This document shows, piece after piece, positions 26,366 to 34,012 of a stretch of 64,000 bases of DNA; the first letter of the stretch is position 1, and each line of letters opens with the position of its first letter. The stretch lies in assembly GCA_019637195.1 (NCBI GenBank), contig JAHBWA010000014.1, forward strand, positions 38,590 to 102,589. The letters are read 5' to 3'. Under the pieces are notes generated by a model that saw only the letters and a list, made by a program, of their open reading frames with translations, was not told the DNA's origin and ran no database searches. The position numbers and the translations under genes are program-made. This DNA comes from Labilithrix sp. (lineage in GTDB: Bacteria > Myxococcota_A > Polyangia > Polyangiales > Polyangiaceae).

Positions 26366-27187
26366 ATGCGCTTCGAAGGAGGCCGGATCTTCTCGGATCT
26401 ACGGGCACTTCGTCTGCGGCCACCGGCGTCTGCGCGCGCAGGAAGATCGGCGAAAGAACGCGCAACGATCTCGCCGTGGGGCCGACGGGCCCGCGTGAGC
26501 TCTTCGATTGGGACCTCGAAACCGCCGACCACCGGTGCTCCGCGTCCTTCTCCTAGGACGGACGCCGGCTCGACGCGAGTCCATCCGCACGCGCGGCCCA
26601 CGCCGGCGTTCGCGCGGCTGCTGCTCGACGCCGGCCTCGGCGCCGGGGCCAAGGCGCTGCCGGCGCCGTTCGCGACCGGCAGCGCAGCGGTCGCGCCGGG
26701 TGGGTCGGCGGCGCTCGCGGCTCCGCCGACCCGAGCGGAGGCGTACGGATCGGCGGGGCTGACGGAGCCGAAGCCGGCCCGTGACGCGAAGTCCGAGGAG
26801 GCGTGCGGCGACGAGCGTCCCGCCGCGCCGTTCGATCCGCTCGATCCCGCCGCGCGCCAGGCGGCCCAGCTCGCGCCTCCGGCCGCCGCGGCCGCGCCGC
26901 AGCCCGTCGCGGTCGCGGTGCAGGAAGAGATCGCGCCGCGCGCTCGGGTTTCCATGGAAGAGCTGCTTCCGCAGCTGGTGAAGCGCATCGCGTGGGCGGG
27001 CGATCGGCGGCGCGGCTCGGTGCAGCTGGAGCTCGGCGCGGGCCGACACGCCGGCACGACCGTGACGGTGCACGCGGACGCGGGGCGCGTGCGCGTCGAG
27101 CTCGACGGAGTGGGCGCCGACGCGCTGCGCGAGCGCATCCGGGCGCGCCTCGCGCGGCAGGGGCTCGACGTCGAGAGCGTGACCTGA
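26366..27187 (+). CDS. Orphan FliK/HrpP-like hook- or needle-length control protein (candidate)
   Basis: 273 residues from ATG 26366. Codon bias is poor until about 26570, so the true start may be later (GTG 26495 or beyond). The central part is Ala/Pro-rich and disordered. The last ~80 residues (EELLPQLVKRIAWAG; RGSVQLELGAGRHAGTTVTVHADAGRVRVEL; LRERIRARLARQGLDVESV) match the pattern of the FliK/HrpP C-terminal domain: a basic Leu-rich strand, beta hairpin and an LR...L...G-L helix. That domain sets hook or needle length in type III export. No export genes are nearby, so the assignment is tentative. Confidence 0.45.
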   Translation: MRFEGGRIFSDLRALRLRPPASARAGRSAKERATISPWGRRARVSSSIGTSKPPTTGAPRPSPRTDAGSTRVHPHARPTPAFARLLLDAGLGAGAKALPAPFATGSAAVAPGGSAALAAPPTRAEAYGSAGLTEPKPARDAKSEEACGDERPAAPFDPLDPAARQAAQLAPPAAAAAPQPVAVAVQEEIAPRARVSMEELLPQLVKRIAWAGDRRRGSVQLELGAGRHAGTTVTVHADAGRVRVELDGVGADALRERIRARLARQGLDVESVT

Positions 27188-27267
27188 GCGCGCGCTCCGG
27201 GCGCCTCGACGCGGCCGGCGCGGTCGGCTCGGGCTCGGCGGGGGGGACGCCGCGGTCCGCGCGCGCG

Positions 27268-28299
27268 TCACGGATCGCTCGGGTCGTGGCCGTCGGGCTT
27301 CGGGAGCGCGCGCTTTCCGAAGGCGGTCGCGATCGCGCTCGGCGCGACGCGCCGGCCGCGCGACCACGCGAGCGCGTCGTCGGCCCGCTCGCGCGAGAGC
27401 GTCCACGGACCGTGGACGAAGTCGGCGACGTTCGCCTTCTCGCCGATCTCGACCCGCCACGGGAGCGCCCCGGCCGCCCACGTGACGCGCGCGCTCTCCT
27501 CGGAGAGCGGCTGGTAGGCGACGCCGTCGAGCGTGACGGCGGCGGCGCCGGCGGACGCGTCGACGAGGCCGGCGTCGATCGGCTCGACCAGGCTCCATCG
27601 CCCGGCGACGACGACGAGCCAGCGGAGCCCGACCTCGGGCGCGTAGAGCAGGTACTCGTCCCAGGCCACGCGCGACGCCGCGACGAGGCACCGGCTCAGC
27701 GCGCCGACGACGCGGTAGCGGACGCCGTCGAGGACGCCTTCGTCGCCCACGTCGAGCCAGGTCTCGACGCCTCGAGGCCGCGAGACGTCGGGCGCGGCGA
27801 CGAGCCACGGCGCCTCGCGCCCGGTCACGGCGAGGTCCAGCGCGGCGAGCGCCACCCGACGACCGACGTAGACGCGGGGCCGGTCGCGCGCGCCGGCGCC
27901 GGGATCCGTCGGGCCGAAATCGATCGTGGCGACCGCGCCGGAGCGCGCCGACAGATCGGCGTAGGCGTAGCGTGCCGGCGCGGCGTCGACCTCTCCCCAC
28001 GTCGCGACGCGGCGCGCCTCGCCGCGCTCGACCACGACGAAGCCCGTGTCGAGCGGCTCACCGACGGCGAGATCGTCGAACGCGGGCGCGAGCGAGCCCT
28101 CCTCGTAGACCGTGAACGTCCCGGTCGCCTCGACGAGGAAGCGCGGCCGCGGATCGCCCGAGCGCATGCGCCACTCGTTCCAGATCGCCCCGCGGCGGCC
28201 CTCGACGCACGTGCGCCCGGCGAGCGTGAACGGCGCGCCGTCGAGGCGGCCGCGCGCGCCGAGCTCGAGGACCGTCGCGCGTGCGTAGGTCGCGCGCAT
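27268..28299 (-). CDS. DUF4178 family protein
   Basis: 343 residues with two DUF4178-like modules. Each carries the pattern G.LDG..Y.V.G......W.EY.L..P..G.RWLV: first IWNEWRMRSGDPRPRFLVEA, then AWDEYLLYAPEVGLRWLVVV. The family is cytosolic and of unknown function, often linked to membrane-stress or polyamine genes. It starts 3 bp after the dipeptidase stop, so the two are co-transcribed. Confidence 0.8.
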   Translation of the reverse strand: MRATYARATVLELGARGRLDGAPFTLAGRTCVEGRRGAIWNEWRMRSGDPRPRFLVEATGTFTVYEEGSLAPAFDDLAVGEPLDTGFVVVERGEARRVATWGEVDAAPARYAYADLSARSGAVATIDFGPTDPGAGARDRPRVYVGRRVALAALDLAVTGREAPWLVAAPDVSRPRGVETWLDVGDEGVLDGVRYRVVGALSRCLVAASRVAWDEYLLYAPEVGLRWLVVVAGRWSLVEPIDAGLVDASAGAAAVTLDGVAYQPLSEESARVTWAAGALPWRVEIGEKANVADFVHGPWTLSRERADDALAWSRGRRVAPSAIATAFGKRALPKPDGHDPSDP

Positions 28300-28302
28300 C
28301 GC

Positions 28303-29334
28303 TCAGGCTTCGTCGAGGACCCGCATGACGTTGTCGCGGAGGATCTTGCCGACCGCCGAGCGCGAGAAGCCCGCCGCGAGCAGCGCGTCGGTGAGCAGCG
28401 GCAGCCCGCGGGGATCCTTGAGCGGGCGCGTCGGCACGATGAAGCCGTCCCAGTCGCTGCCGAGCGCGGGCGCGTCCTCGCCGACGACGTCGACGATGTG
28501 CTTGAGGTGCTGGACGACCGGCTCGAGGCCGTCGCCGCCGACGAACTGCGGGCAGAAGATGACGCCGACGACGCCCCCTCGGTCGGCGACGGCGCGGAGC
28601 TGCTCGTCGTCGATGTTGCGCCAGTGCTCGAAGGCGCCGAGGACGCCGGTGTGGCTGACGATCGGCGGCTTCTTGGCGATGCTGCACGCGTCGAGGAAGC
28701 CGCGCTTGTTGATGTGCGCGAGGTCGACCAGGACGCCCTCGGACTCGCACCGCTCGACGAGCTCGAAGCCCCAGCCGGTGAGACCGTCGCCGTCCCGCCG
28801 GCCGCGTCCGTAGGCCGGATAGCCCGCCTCGTTCGCGCTGAAGTGGAGGAGGCCCACGTACCGCACGCCGCGCCGCGCGAACGTGGTCACGTTGTCGAGC
28901 GAGCCCTCGAGCGCGTGGGCGCCCTCGATCCCGAGCAGCGCGCCCACGACGCCCTCGGCCCGGCACGCCTCGATCTCGGCCGCCTTGCGGACGAGCCGGA
29001 GCGCGCCCGGCCGGTGCGCGACCTGGCGCTCGAGCGCGTCGATCTGCTCGTGGACGGTGCGCGCCATGCCGCGCGGGCGGTCGGCGAGCGGGAGCGAGAC
29101 GAGGCCGAAGAACTGCGCGCCCATCCCGCCCTCGCGCATGCGCGGGAGATCGACGTGGCCGCCGAGCGCGGCGAACGGCAAGGGCGGCTCGTGCGCCTTG
29201 TGGAGGTCGTAGCCGATCCAGCGCGACCACATGAGCGTGTCCGCGTGCAGGTCGATCGCGGGGTGCTCGGCGTGGATCGCGCGCGCGGTGTCGGAGGCCA
29301 GCGGAGCGGCGGGCATGCCCCGCAGTGTGCCCAT
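28303..29334 (-). CDS. Membrane dipeptidase family (peptidase M19) enzyme
   Basis: 343 residues from ATG 29334 (ATG 29316 is an equal alternative). The dizinc residues of M19 are visible: HxD in AIDLHADTLMW, Glu in LLGIEGAHALEG, His in IVSHTGVLGAF and Asp in PALGSDWDGF. The enzyme hydrolyses dipeptides, often with D-residues. No signal peptide is seen, so it is probably cytosolic. It is divergent from the Rrf2 regulator gene with 128 bp between them. Confidence 0.88.
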   Translation of the reverse strand: MGTLRGMPAAPLASDTARAIHAEHPAIDLHADTLMWSRWIGYDLHKAHEPPLPFAALGGHVDLPRMREGGMGAQFFGLVSLPLADRPRGMARTVHEQIDALERQVAHRPGALRLVRKAAEIEACRAEGVVGALLGIEGAHALEGSLDNVTTFARRGVRYVGLLHFSANEAGYPAYGRGRRDGDGLTGWGFELVERCESEGVLVDLAHINKRGFLDACSIAKKPPIVSHTGVLGAFEHWRNIDDEQLRAVADRGGVVGVIFCPQFVGGDGLEPVVQHLKHIVDVVGEDAPALGSDWDGFIVPTRPLKDPRGLPLLTDALLAAGFSRSAVGKILRDNVMRVLDEA

Positions 29335-29428
29335 GCTTCGCGCGAGGCGTCGAGCCCGTCCCGCTGCGGCGCCCGGCGGCGCGGCGACCCGCGGGAATTG
29401 CACGAAAATTGAGCCGCTCTCGAGGTAC

Positions 29429-29460
29429 TTGAGTTTTCCGATGCGACAATTAGATTGTCG
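29429..29460 (+). promoter_or_regulatory. Rrf2-gene promoter with perfect palindromic operator
   Basis: TTGAGT (29429-29434), a 16-bp spacer and TAGATT (29451-29456) form a plausible -35/-10 pair. A perfect palindrome, CGACAAT-TAG-ATTGTCG (29444-29460), overlaps the -10 and ends 2 bp before the GTG start. This is the expected place for an autoregulatory operator of the Rrf2 dimer. If the -10 is right, transcription would begin at or next to the start codon (leaderless mRNA). Confidence 0.55.
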
Positions 29461-29462
29461 GC

Positions 29463-29936
29463 GTGCTCCGCCTCTCGAACCGCGGCCGCTACGCCCTGAA
29501 GGCGGTCTTCGATCTGGCCGTCCACGGGGACGCGCCGGTTCAGGTCCGCGACGTGGCGACACGCCAGCGCATCCCGCTGCGGTTCCTCGAGCAGATCTTC
29601 CAGCTCCTCAAGCGCGGCGGGCTCGTCGAGTCGAAGCGCGGACCGCGCGGCGGCTTCACGCTGGCGCGCGAGCCGGACGAGGTGAAGCTCGGCGACGTGC
29701 TCCGGGCGGTCGAGGGGCCGGTCGTGCTCACCGGATCGCCCGCTGCGCGGCGCGCCCGGCGAGGCGCGAAGGGGGAGGGCGAGCCGCGCGACGTCACCGA
29801 GGCCGTGCTGGCGGACCTCTCGCGCTCGGTCGAGCAGTGCTTCGACGGCATCACGGTGCAGGACCTCTGCGCGCGCGGCGAACGGGCGGCGCTCGCGCAG
29901 CGGGTCCGCGCCGCGAGCACCCCCTACGTCATCTGA
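29463..29936 (+). CDS. Rrf2-family transcription regulator (CymR-like)
   Basis: 157 residues starting at GTG 29463. The winged helix-turn-helix is typical of Rrf2: LSNRGRYALKAVFDLAVHG, RDVATRQRIPLRFLEQIFQLLKRGGLVESKRGPRGGFTLAR. The IscR/NsrR three-Cys Fe-S cluster is absent; only Cys in EQCFDG and DLCARG occur. CymR, the cluster-free Rrf2 protein, represses cysteine genes and binds CysK. The gene is 15 bp before cysK, which supports control of cysteine synthesis. That role is inferred. Confidence 0.87.
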   Translation: MLRLSNRGRYALKAVFDLAVHGDAPVQVRDVATRQRIPLRFLEQIFQLLKRGGLVESKRGPRGGFTLAREPDEVKLGDVLRAVEGPVVLTGSPAARRARRGAKGEGEPRDVTEAVLADLSRSVEQCFDGITVQDLCARGERAALAQRVRAASTPYVI

Positions 29937-29951
29937 GGAGGAACGACCGCG

Positions 29952-30911
29952 ATGATCGCCCACTCGATGCTCGATCTCGTCGGACACACGCCGCTCGTGC
30001 GCGTGCGCGCCGAGTGGGACGAGCCCCGCGTCGCGGCGGGCCCGCAGGCGGCCATCTGGGCGAAGATGGAGAACCTGAACCCGGGCGGGAGCGTGAAAGA
30101 TCGCATCTGCTCGGCGATGATCGAGGACGCCGAGGCGCGCGGGCTGCTCGTCCCGCCCGGGCCGGTGGTCGAGCCGACGAGCGGCAACACGGGCATCGGA
30201 CTCGCGCTGGTGTGCTCGGTGAAGGGCTACCGCCTCGTCCTGACGATGCCCGAGAGCATGAGCCTCGAGCGGCGCCAGCTCCTCGAGGCCTACGGCGCGG
30301 AGATCGTGCTGACCCCCGCGGAGGCGCAGATGGAGGGCGCGATCGCCAAGGCCCGCGAGATCGCCCTCGGGACGCCGGGCGCGTTCATGCCTCAGCAGTT
30401 CGAGAACGCCGCGAACCCGTCGGTGCACGCGCGGACGACGGCGTTCGAGCTGCTCCAGGCGATGGAGGGGCTCTCGGTCGACGCGTTCGTCGCCACCGTC
30501 GGCACGGGCGGGACCGTCAGCGGCGTCGGCCGGGAGCTCCGCAAGGTGTTCCCGGACGCGCGGGTGATCGCGGTCGAGCCCGACGCGTGCGCGACGATCT
30601 CGCGCGGCGAGCGCGGCCCGACGAAGATCCAGGGGCTCGCGGCCGGCTTCGTGCCCAAGAACTACGACGCCTCGGTCGTCAGCGAGGTCCGCACCGTCTC
30701 GGACGAAGACGCCTGGCGCACGAAGGTGAGCCTCGCGAGGCGCGAGGGCCTGCTCGTCGGGATCAGCTCCGGGGCCGCGGTCCACGTGGCGCGCGAGGTG
30801 GCGCGGGAGCTCGGCGATCCGTCGAAGAACGTCGTCACCCTGCTCGCGGACACGGGCGAGCGCTACTTCAGCCTCGAGGAATACTTCCCGCACCTCGCCG
30901 AGGGGCCATGA
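29952..30911 (+). CDS. cysK: Cysteine synthase A (O-acetylserine sulfhydrylase)
   Basis: 319 residues. GAGGAGG precedes the ATG. The PLP lysine motif is NPGGSVKDR, the substrate loop is EPTSGNTGIGLAL and the phosphate cradle is GTGGTVSGVG. The enzyme makes cysteine from O-acetylserine and sulfide. It begins the operon that also holds the sulfur-carrier pathway, so two different PLP synthases are encoded within 3.4 kb. Confidence 0.92.
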   Translation: MIAHSMLDLVGHTPLVRVRAEWDEPRVAAGPQAAIWAKMENLNPGGSVKDRICSAMIEDAEARGLLVPPGPVVEPTSGNTGIGLALVCSVKGYRLVLTMPESMSLERRQLLEAYGAEIVLTPAEAQMEGAIAKAREIALGTPGAFMPQQFENAANPSVHARTTAFELLQAMEGLSVDAFVATVGTGGTVSGVGRELRKVFPDARVIAVEPDACATISRGERGPTKIQGLAAGFVPKNYDASVVSEVRTVSDEDAWRTKVSLARREGLLVGISSGAAVHVAREVARELGDPSKNVVTLLADTGERYFSLEEYFPHLAEGP

Positions 30912-31639
30912 TCGCGTCCTTGTCGTCGGCGCGCGTCCTGGTCGTGGGGGTCGGCGGGCTCGGCTGCCCCGCGGCGCTCGCGCTCGCGCGCGCCGGGGTC
31001 GGCGCGCTCGGGCTCGCCGACGACGACGAGGTGGACGTGTCGAACCTGCACCGGCAGATCCTGTTCGACGATGCCGACGTAGGGCGCCCGAAGGTGCCTG
31101 CCGCCGCGGCGCGCCTCCGCGCGATCGCGCCGTCGGTCGAGCTCGAGCTCCACGCGACGCGCCTCTTGCCGGCGAACGCCGTCGAGCTCGTCGCGCGCTA
31201 CGATCTCGTGGTCGAGGGGAGCGACAACTTCGCGACCAAGTTCCTCACGGCCGACGCCTGCGCCCTCGCGGGGAGGCCCGTCGTGCACGCGGCCGCCGTC
31301 CGCTGGCACGGCACCGCGCTCGCGGTCGGGCCGCGCGGCGGTCCCTGCTACCGCTGCCTGTTCGAGGACGTCCCGCTCGAGGACGTCCCGAACTGCGCGG
31401 AGGCCGGCGTCGTCGGACCGATGGTCGGCGTGGTCGGCGCCGCGCAGGCCGACCTCGCGCTCTCTGCGCTCTCCGGCGAAGACGTGTTCGGAGAGCTGTT
31501 CACCTTCGACGGCAAGGCGCTCGCCTCGCGCCGCCGGCGCGTCGCTCGCCGCCGCGGCTGCCCGCTCTGCGGCGACGGCGAGCGCATCCAGGACATCGAA
31601 CCGCGGCGGTACGTCGAGGGCGTCTGCCGGGCATCGTGA
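30908..31639 (+). CDS. E1-like adenylyltransferase (ThiF/MoeB/MoeZ family), lacking the N-terminal arm and rhodanese
   Basis: 243 residues. ATG 30908 overlaps the cysK stop (ATGA). The protein starts directly at the nucleotide-binding strand ARVLVVGVGGLGCPAALAL, then has DDDEVDVSNLHRQ (Mg/ATP), SDNFATKFL and the zinc Cys pairs CYRC and CPLC. It should activate the C-terminal Gly of a ubiquitin-like sulfur carrier as the acyl-adenylate. MoeB/ThiF proteins normally begin about 25 residues earlier with the arm RYSRQ...G..GQ..L, which here is missing and found as a separate gene (31979-32302). There is no rhodanese domain. Confidence 0.87.
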   Translation: MIASLSSARVLVVGVGGLGCPAALALARAGVGALGLADDDEVDVSNLHRQILFDDADVGRPKVPAAAARLRAIAPSVELELHATRLLPANAVELVARYDLVVEGSDNFATKFLTADACALAGRPVVHAAAVRWHGTALAVGPRGGPCYRCLFEDVPLEDVPNCAEAGVVGPMVGVVGAAQADLALSALSGEDVFGELFTFDGKALASRRRRVARRRGCPLCGDGERIQDIEPRRYVEGVCRAS

Positions 31640-31709
31640 AGCACCTACCGAAGACCCACGGCTCGGCGAACGGCCGCGCCGCTCAACCGAGACACATGAA
31701 GGAGAAGCC

Positions 31710-31982
31710 ATGGACACGATCGTGAGGATCCCCGCCGCCCTGAGGACGCTGACCGGCGGCGCTGACGAGGTGACGGCCGCGGGAGCGACCGTCGGCGACG
31801 TGATCGAGGACCTCGACAAGCGCCACCCGGGCCTGAAGGACCGCCTGCTCGACGAGAAGGGCGTCCGACGCTTCATCAACATCTACGTCGGCGAGGAGGA
31901 CGTGCGCTTCACCGGCGGCCTCGGCACGGAGCTGAAGTCCGGCGACCAGGTCAGCATCATCCCTGCGATCGCCGGCGGATGA
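31710..31982 (+). CDS. cysO: MoaD/ThiS-family sulfur carrier, CysO-like
   Basis: 90 residues, preceded by AAGGAGAA. The ubiquitin-like beta-grasp fold is evident: VRIPAALRTLTGG, VGDVIEDLDKRHPGLKDRLL, VRRFINIYVGEEDVRFTGGL and the terminal VSIIPAIAGG. The chain ends exactly in Gly-Gly, ready for adenylation and thiocarboxylation without trimming. In mycobacteria CysO-COSH gives its sulfur to CysM and the adduct is cut by Mec. Both partners lie just downstream. Confidence 0.9.
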   Translation: MDTIVRIPAALRTLTGGADEVTAAGATVGDVIEDLDKRHPGLKDRLLDEKGVRRFINIYVGEEDVRFTGGLGTELKSGDQVSIIPAIAGG

Positions 31983-32302
31983 CCCAGACCGCGGAGCAAG
32001 AGCGGCGCTTCAGCCGGCAGACGCGCCTCGCCGAGATCGGGCCGCGCGGGCAGGCGAGGCTCGCCGCCGCGCGCGTCCGCCTCGGGGGGCCGGGCTTCGC
32101 GGGGGAGATCGAGCGTCGCTACGTCGTCGCCGCCGGGCTCCAGCTCGCGGCCGACGATCCGACGGTCGATCCGGACGAGATCGACCGCGCGGCCGACGTC
32201 CGGACGCTCGAGCTCCGCCACGAGGCTGCGCGCGAGGTCGCCGCCGGCGCTCTCCGCGCGCTCGCCGCCGTCCGCGCGGCGCTCGCGGGGGGCGCGCCGT
32301 GA
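31979..32302 (+). CDS. Small protein resembling the detached N-terminal arm of an E1-like enzyme
   Basis: 107 residues, overlapping cysO by ATGA and cysM by GTGA. The start, QERRFSRQTRLAEIGPRGQARLAAARV, matches the MoeB/ThiF arm (there: RYSRQ...EIG..GQ.+L..A+V). After it, RLGGPGFAGE replaces the GxGGLG nucleotide loop, so it cannot bind ATP on its own. The last ~40 residues are an Ala-rich helix (VAAGALRALAAVRAAL). It could complement the armless E1 encoded at 30908-31639 by supplying the Arg of the arm, or be a decayed paralogue. The two 4-bp overlaps argue for retained translation. Confidence 0.7.
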   Translation: MTQTAEQERRFSRQTRLAEIGPRGQARLAAARVRLGGPGFAGEIERRYVVAAGLQLAADDPTVDPDEIDRAADVRTLELRHEAAREVAAGALRALAAVRAALAGGAP

Positions 32303-33246
32303 GCGGCTGGCTCCGCGCGCGCCGGATCGAGTCCGTCGTCGAGGCCGTCGGCGACACGCCGCTCCTCCGCCTGCGCAAGGTCACGAAGAAGGCGCCCGAC
32401 GTCCCGGTCTACGCCAAGCTCGAGTTCGAGAACCCGGGCGGGAGCGTGAAGGACCGCGCCGCGCTCCGGATGATCCAGGACGCGCAGAAGGACGGCCGCC
32501 TCACCCGAGACAAGATCCTCCTCGACTCGACGAGCGGGAACACGGGCGTCGCGTACTCGCTCTTCGGCGCGGCGCTCGGGATCAAGGTCCGGCTCGTGAT
32601 GCCGTCGAACGTCTCGAAGGCGCGCAAGGACATCGCGCGGGCGTTCGGCACGGAGATCGTCTACTCCGACCCGCTCGAGGGCTCCGACGGGGCGATCCGC
32701 CTCGCGAAGAAGATCGTCGACGAGGATCCGGGCCGCTACTTCTACCCGGATCAGTACGCGAACCCGTCGAACCCGCTCGCGCACTACCACGGCACCGGGC
32801 CGGAGATCCTGCGGGACCTCGGCGATCGCATCACGCACTTCGTCGCGGGGCTCGGGACGAGCGGCACGATGATGGGCACCGCGCGGCGGCTCAAGGAACA
32901 CCACCGCGCGATCCGCTGCGTCGCGGTCGAGCCGGACTCGGCGCTCCACGGGCTCGAGGGCCTGAAGCACATGGCGTCGAGCATCGTCCCGCCGATCTAC
33001 GACCCGAAGGCGCACGACGAGGTGTATCCGGTGTCGACGGAGGACGGCTGGGACATGGCCGACCGACTCGCGCGCGAGGAGGGGCTCCACGTCGGCCACT
33101 CGTCCGGCGCGAACCTCTTCGCCGCGGTGCGCATCGCGGAGGAGCTCCAGGTCGAGGGCAAGCCGGGGTGCGTCGTCGGCATCGTCTGCGACCGCGGCGA
33201 TCGCTACTTCTCGCCGCTCCGCTGGGAGAAGAAGTACGTGTGGTGA
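32299..33246 (+). CDS. cysM: Cysteine synthase B-like, CysO-dependent type
   Basis: 315 residues starting at GTG 32299 within GTGA. PLP and substrate motifs are NPGGSVKDRAA, DSTSGNTGVAYSL and GLGTSGTMMGT. It has the CysM-type sequence DPLEGSDGAIRLA and the C-terminal RYFSPLRW. In actinobacteria this enzyme uses O-phosphoserine and CysO thiocarboxylate. The flanking cysO and mec genes suggest the same here, though a substrate cannot be read from the sequence. Confidence 0.88.
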   Translation: MSGWLRARRIESVVEAVGDTPLLRLRKVTKKAPDVPVYAKLEFENPGGSVKDRAALRMIQDAQKDGRLTRDKILLDSTSGNTGVAYSLFGAALGIKVRLVMPSNVSKARKDIARAFGTEIVYSDPLEGSDGAIRLAKKIVDEDPGRYFYPDQYANPSNPLAHYHGTGPEILRDLGDRITHFVAGLGTSGTMMGTARRLKEHHRAIRCVAVEPDSALHGLEGLKHMASSIVPPIYDPKAHDEVYPVSTEDGWDMADRLAREEGLHVGHSSGANLFAAVRIAEELQVEGKPGCVVGIVCDRGDRYFSPLRWEKKYVW

Positions 33247-33265
33247 CACGAGGAAGGACCGATAC

Positions 33266-33778
33266 GTGAGCGACGAAGCGAAGCACCCGTGGATCCGAGG
33301 CGACCTCCGCGTCGCGCGCGCGGTCATCGACCGCGTGAACGACGAGGCCGTGGCCGCGTACGGGCGCGATGAAGAGAGCTGCGGGCTCTTGCTCGGGCCC
33401 GAGGCGGACGCGCTCTTCGTGGACGAGATCGTCCCGATGGAGAACCGCGCGAACAAGCTCCACCGGCTCGATCCGGAGACGTACCCGCGGACGGGGCGCA
33501 TGTACTTCGACATCGACCCGATGAAGTTCGAGCGCTCGGTGCGGGCGGGGGAGACGAACGGCCGGCCGGTGAAGGTGCTCTACCACTCGCACCTCGACGT
33601 CGGCGCGTACTTCTCGGAGACCGACGCCGCGGCCGCGACGATGGGCGGAGACGCGCCCACGTACGACCTCGCGTACCTCGTGACCTCGGTGCGCGGCGGC
33701 GCCGTCGACGAGCGCAAGCTCTTCGTCTGGGACGCCGGGACGCGTCGCTTCGTCGAGACCCCTCTCACGATCGTCTGA
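33266..33778 (+). CDS. mec: JAMM/MPN+ zinc metalloprotease, Mec-like
   Basis: 170 residues from GTG 33266, preceded by AGGAAGGA. The JAMM residues are complete: Glu in EESCGLLLG and H-S-H-x6-10-D in YHSHLDVGAYFSETD. In Mycobacterium, Mec removes the new cysteine from the CysO C-terminus. The gene ends the cysK-E1-cysO-arm-cysM-mec operon, and spacing to cysM is 19 bp. Confidence 0.88.
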   Translation: MSDEAKHPWIRGDLRVARAVIDRVNDEAVAAYGRDEESCGLLLGPEADALFVDEIVPMENRANKLHRLDPETYPRTGRMYFDIDPMKFERSVRAGETNGRPVKVLYHSHLDVGAYFSETDAAAATMGGDAPTYDLAYLVTSVRGGAVDERKLFVWDAGTRRFVETPLTIV

Positions 33779-34012
33779 CGCGCTGCGCGGGCCCAGCGCG
33801 GCGCTGCTGCGTGCTCCGCCGGCGCTGCCGCGCGCTCGCGCTCGGCGTGCGCCACCAGCCTCGCGCCGGCGCGGCCGGACGAGCTCACGACCCACCCGCT
33901 ACGCGATGAGTCGGCTCGGCTCTCCGGTGGGCCACAGCCGCGCTGGCGCGTCGTCACGCGCGGTCCGTTCGGGGCGCGCCTCTCCGGCGTGGTAGCGTCT
34001 TCGGTTCGGAAC

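Noticed and set aside
27186..27200. GAGCGCGCGCTC palindrome as a terminator
   Set aside because: No T-run and such GC palindromes are frequent by chance at this GC content.
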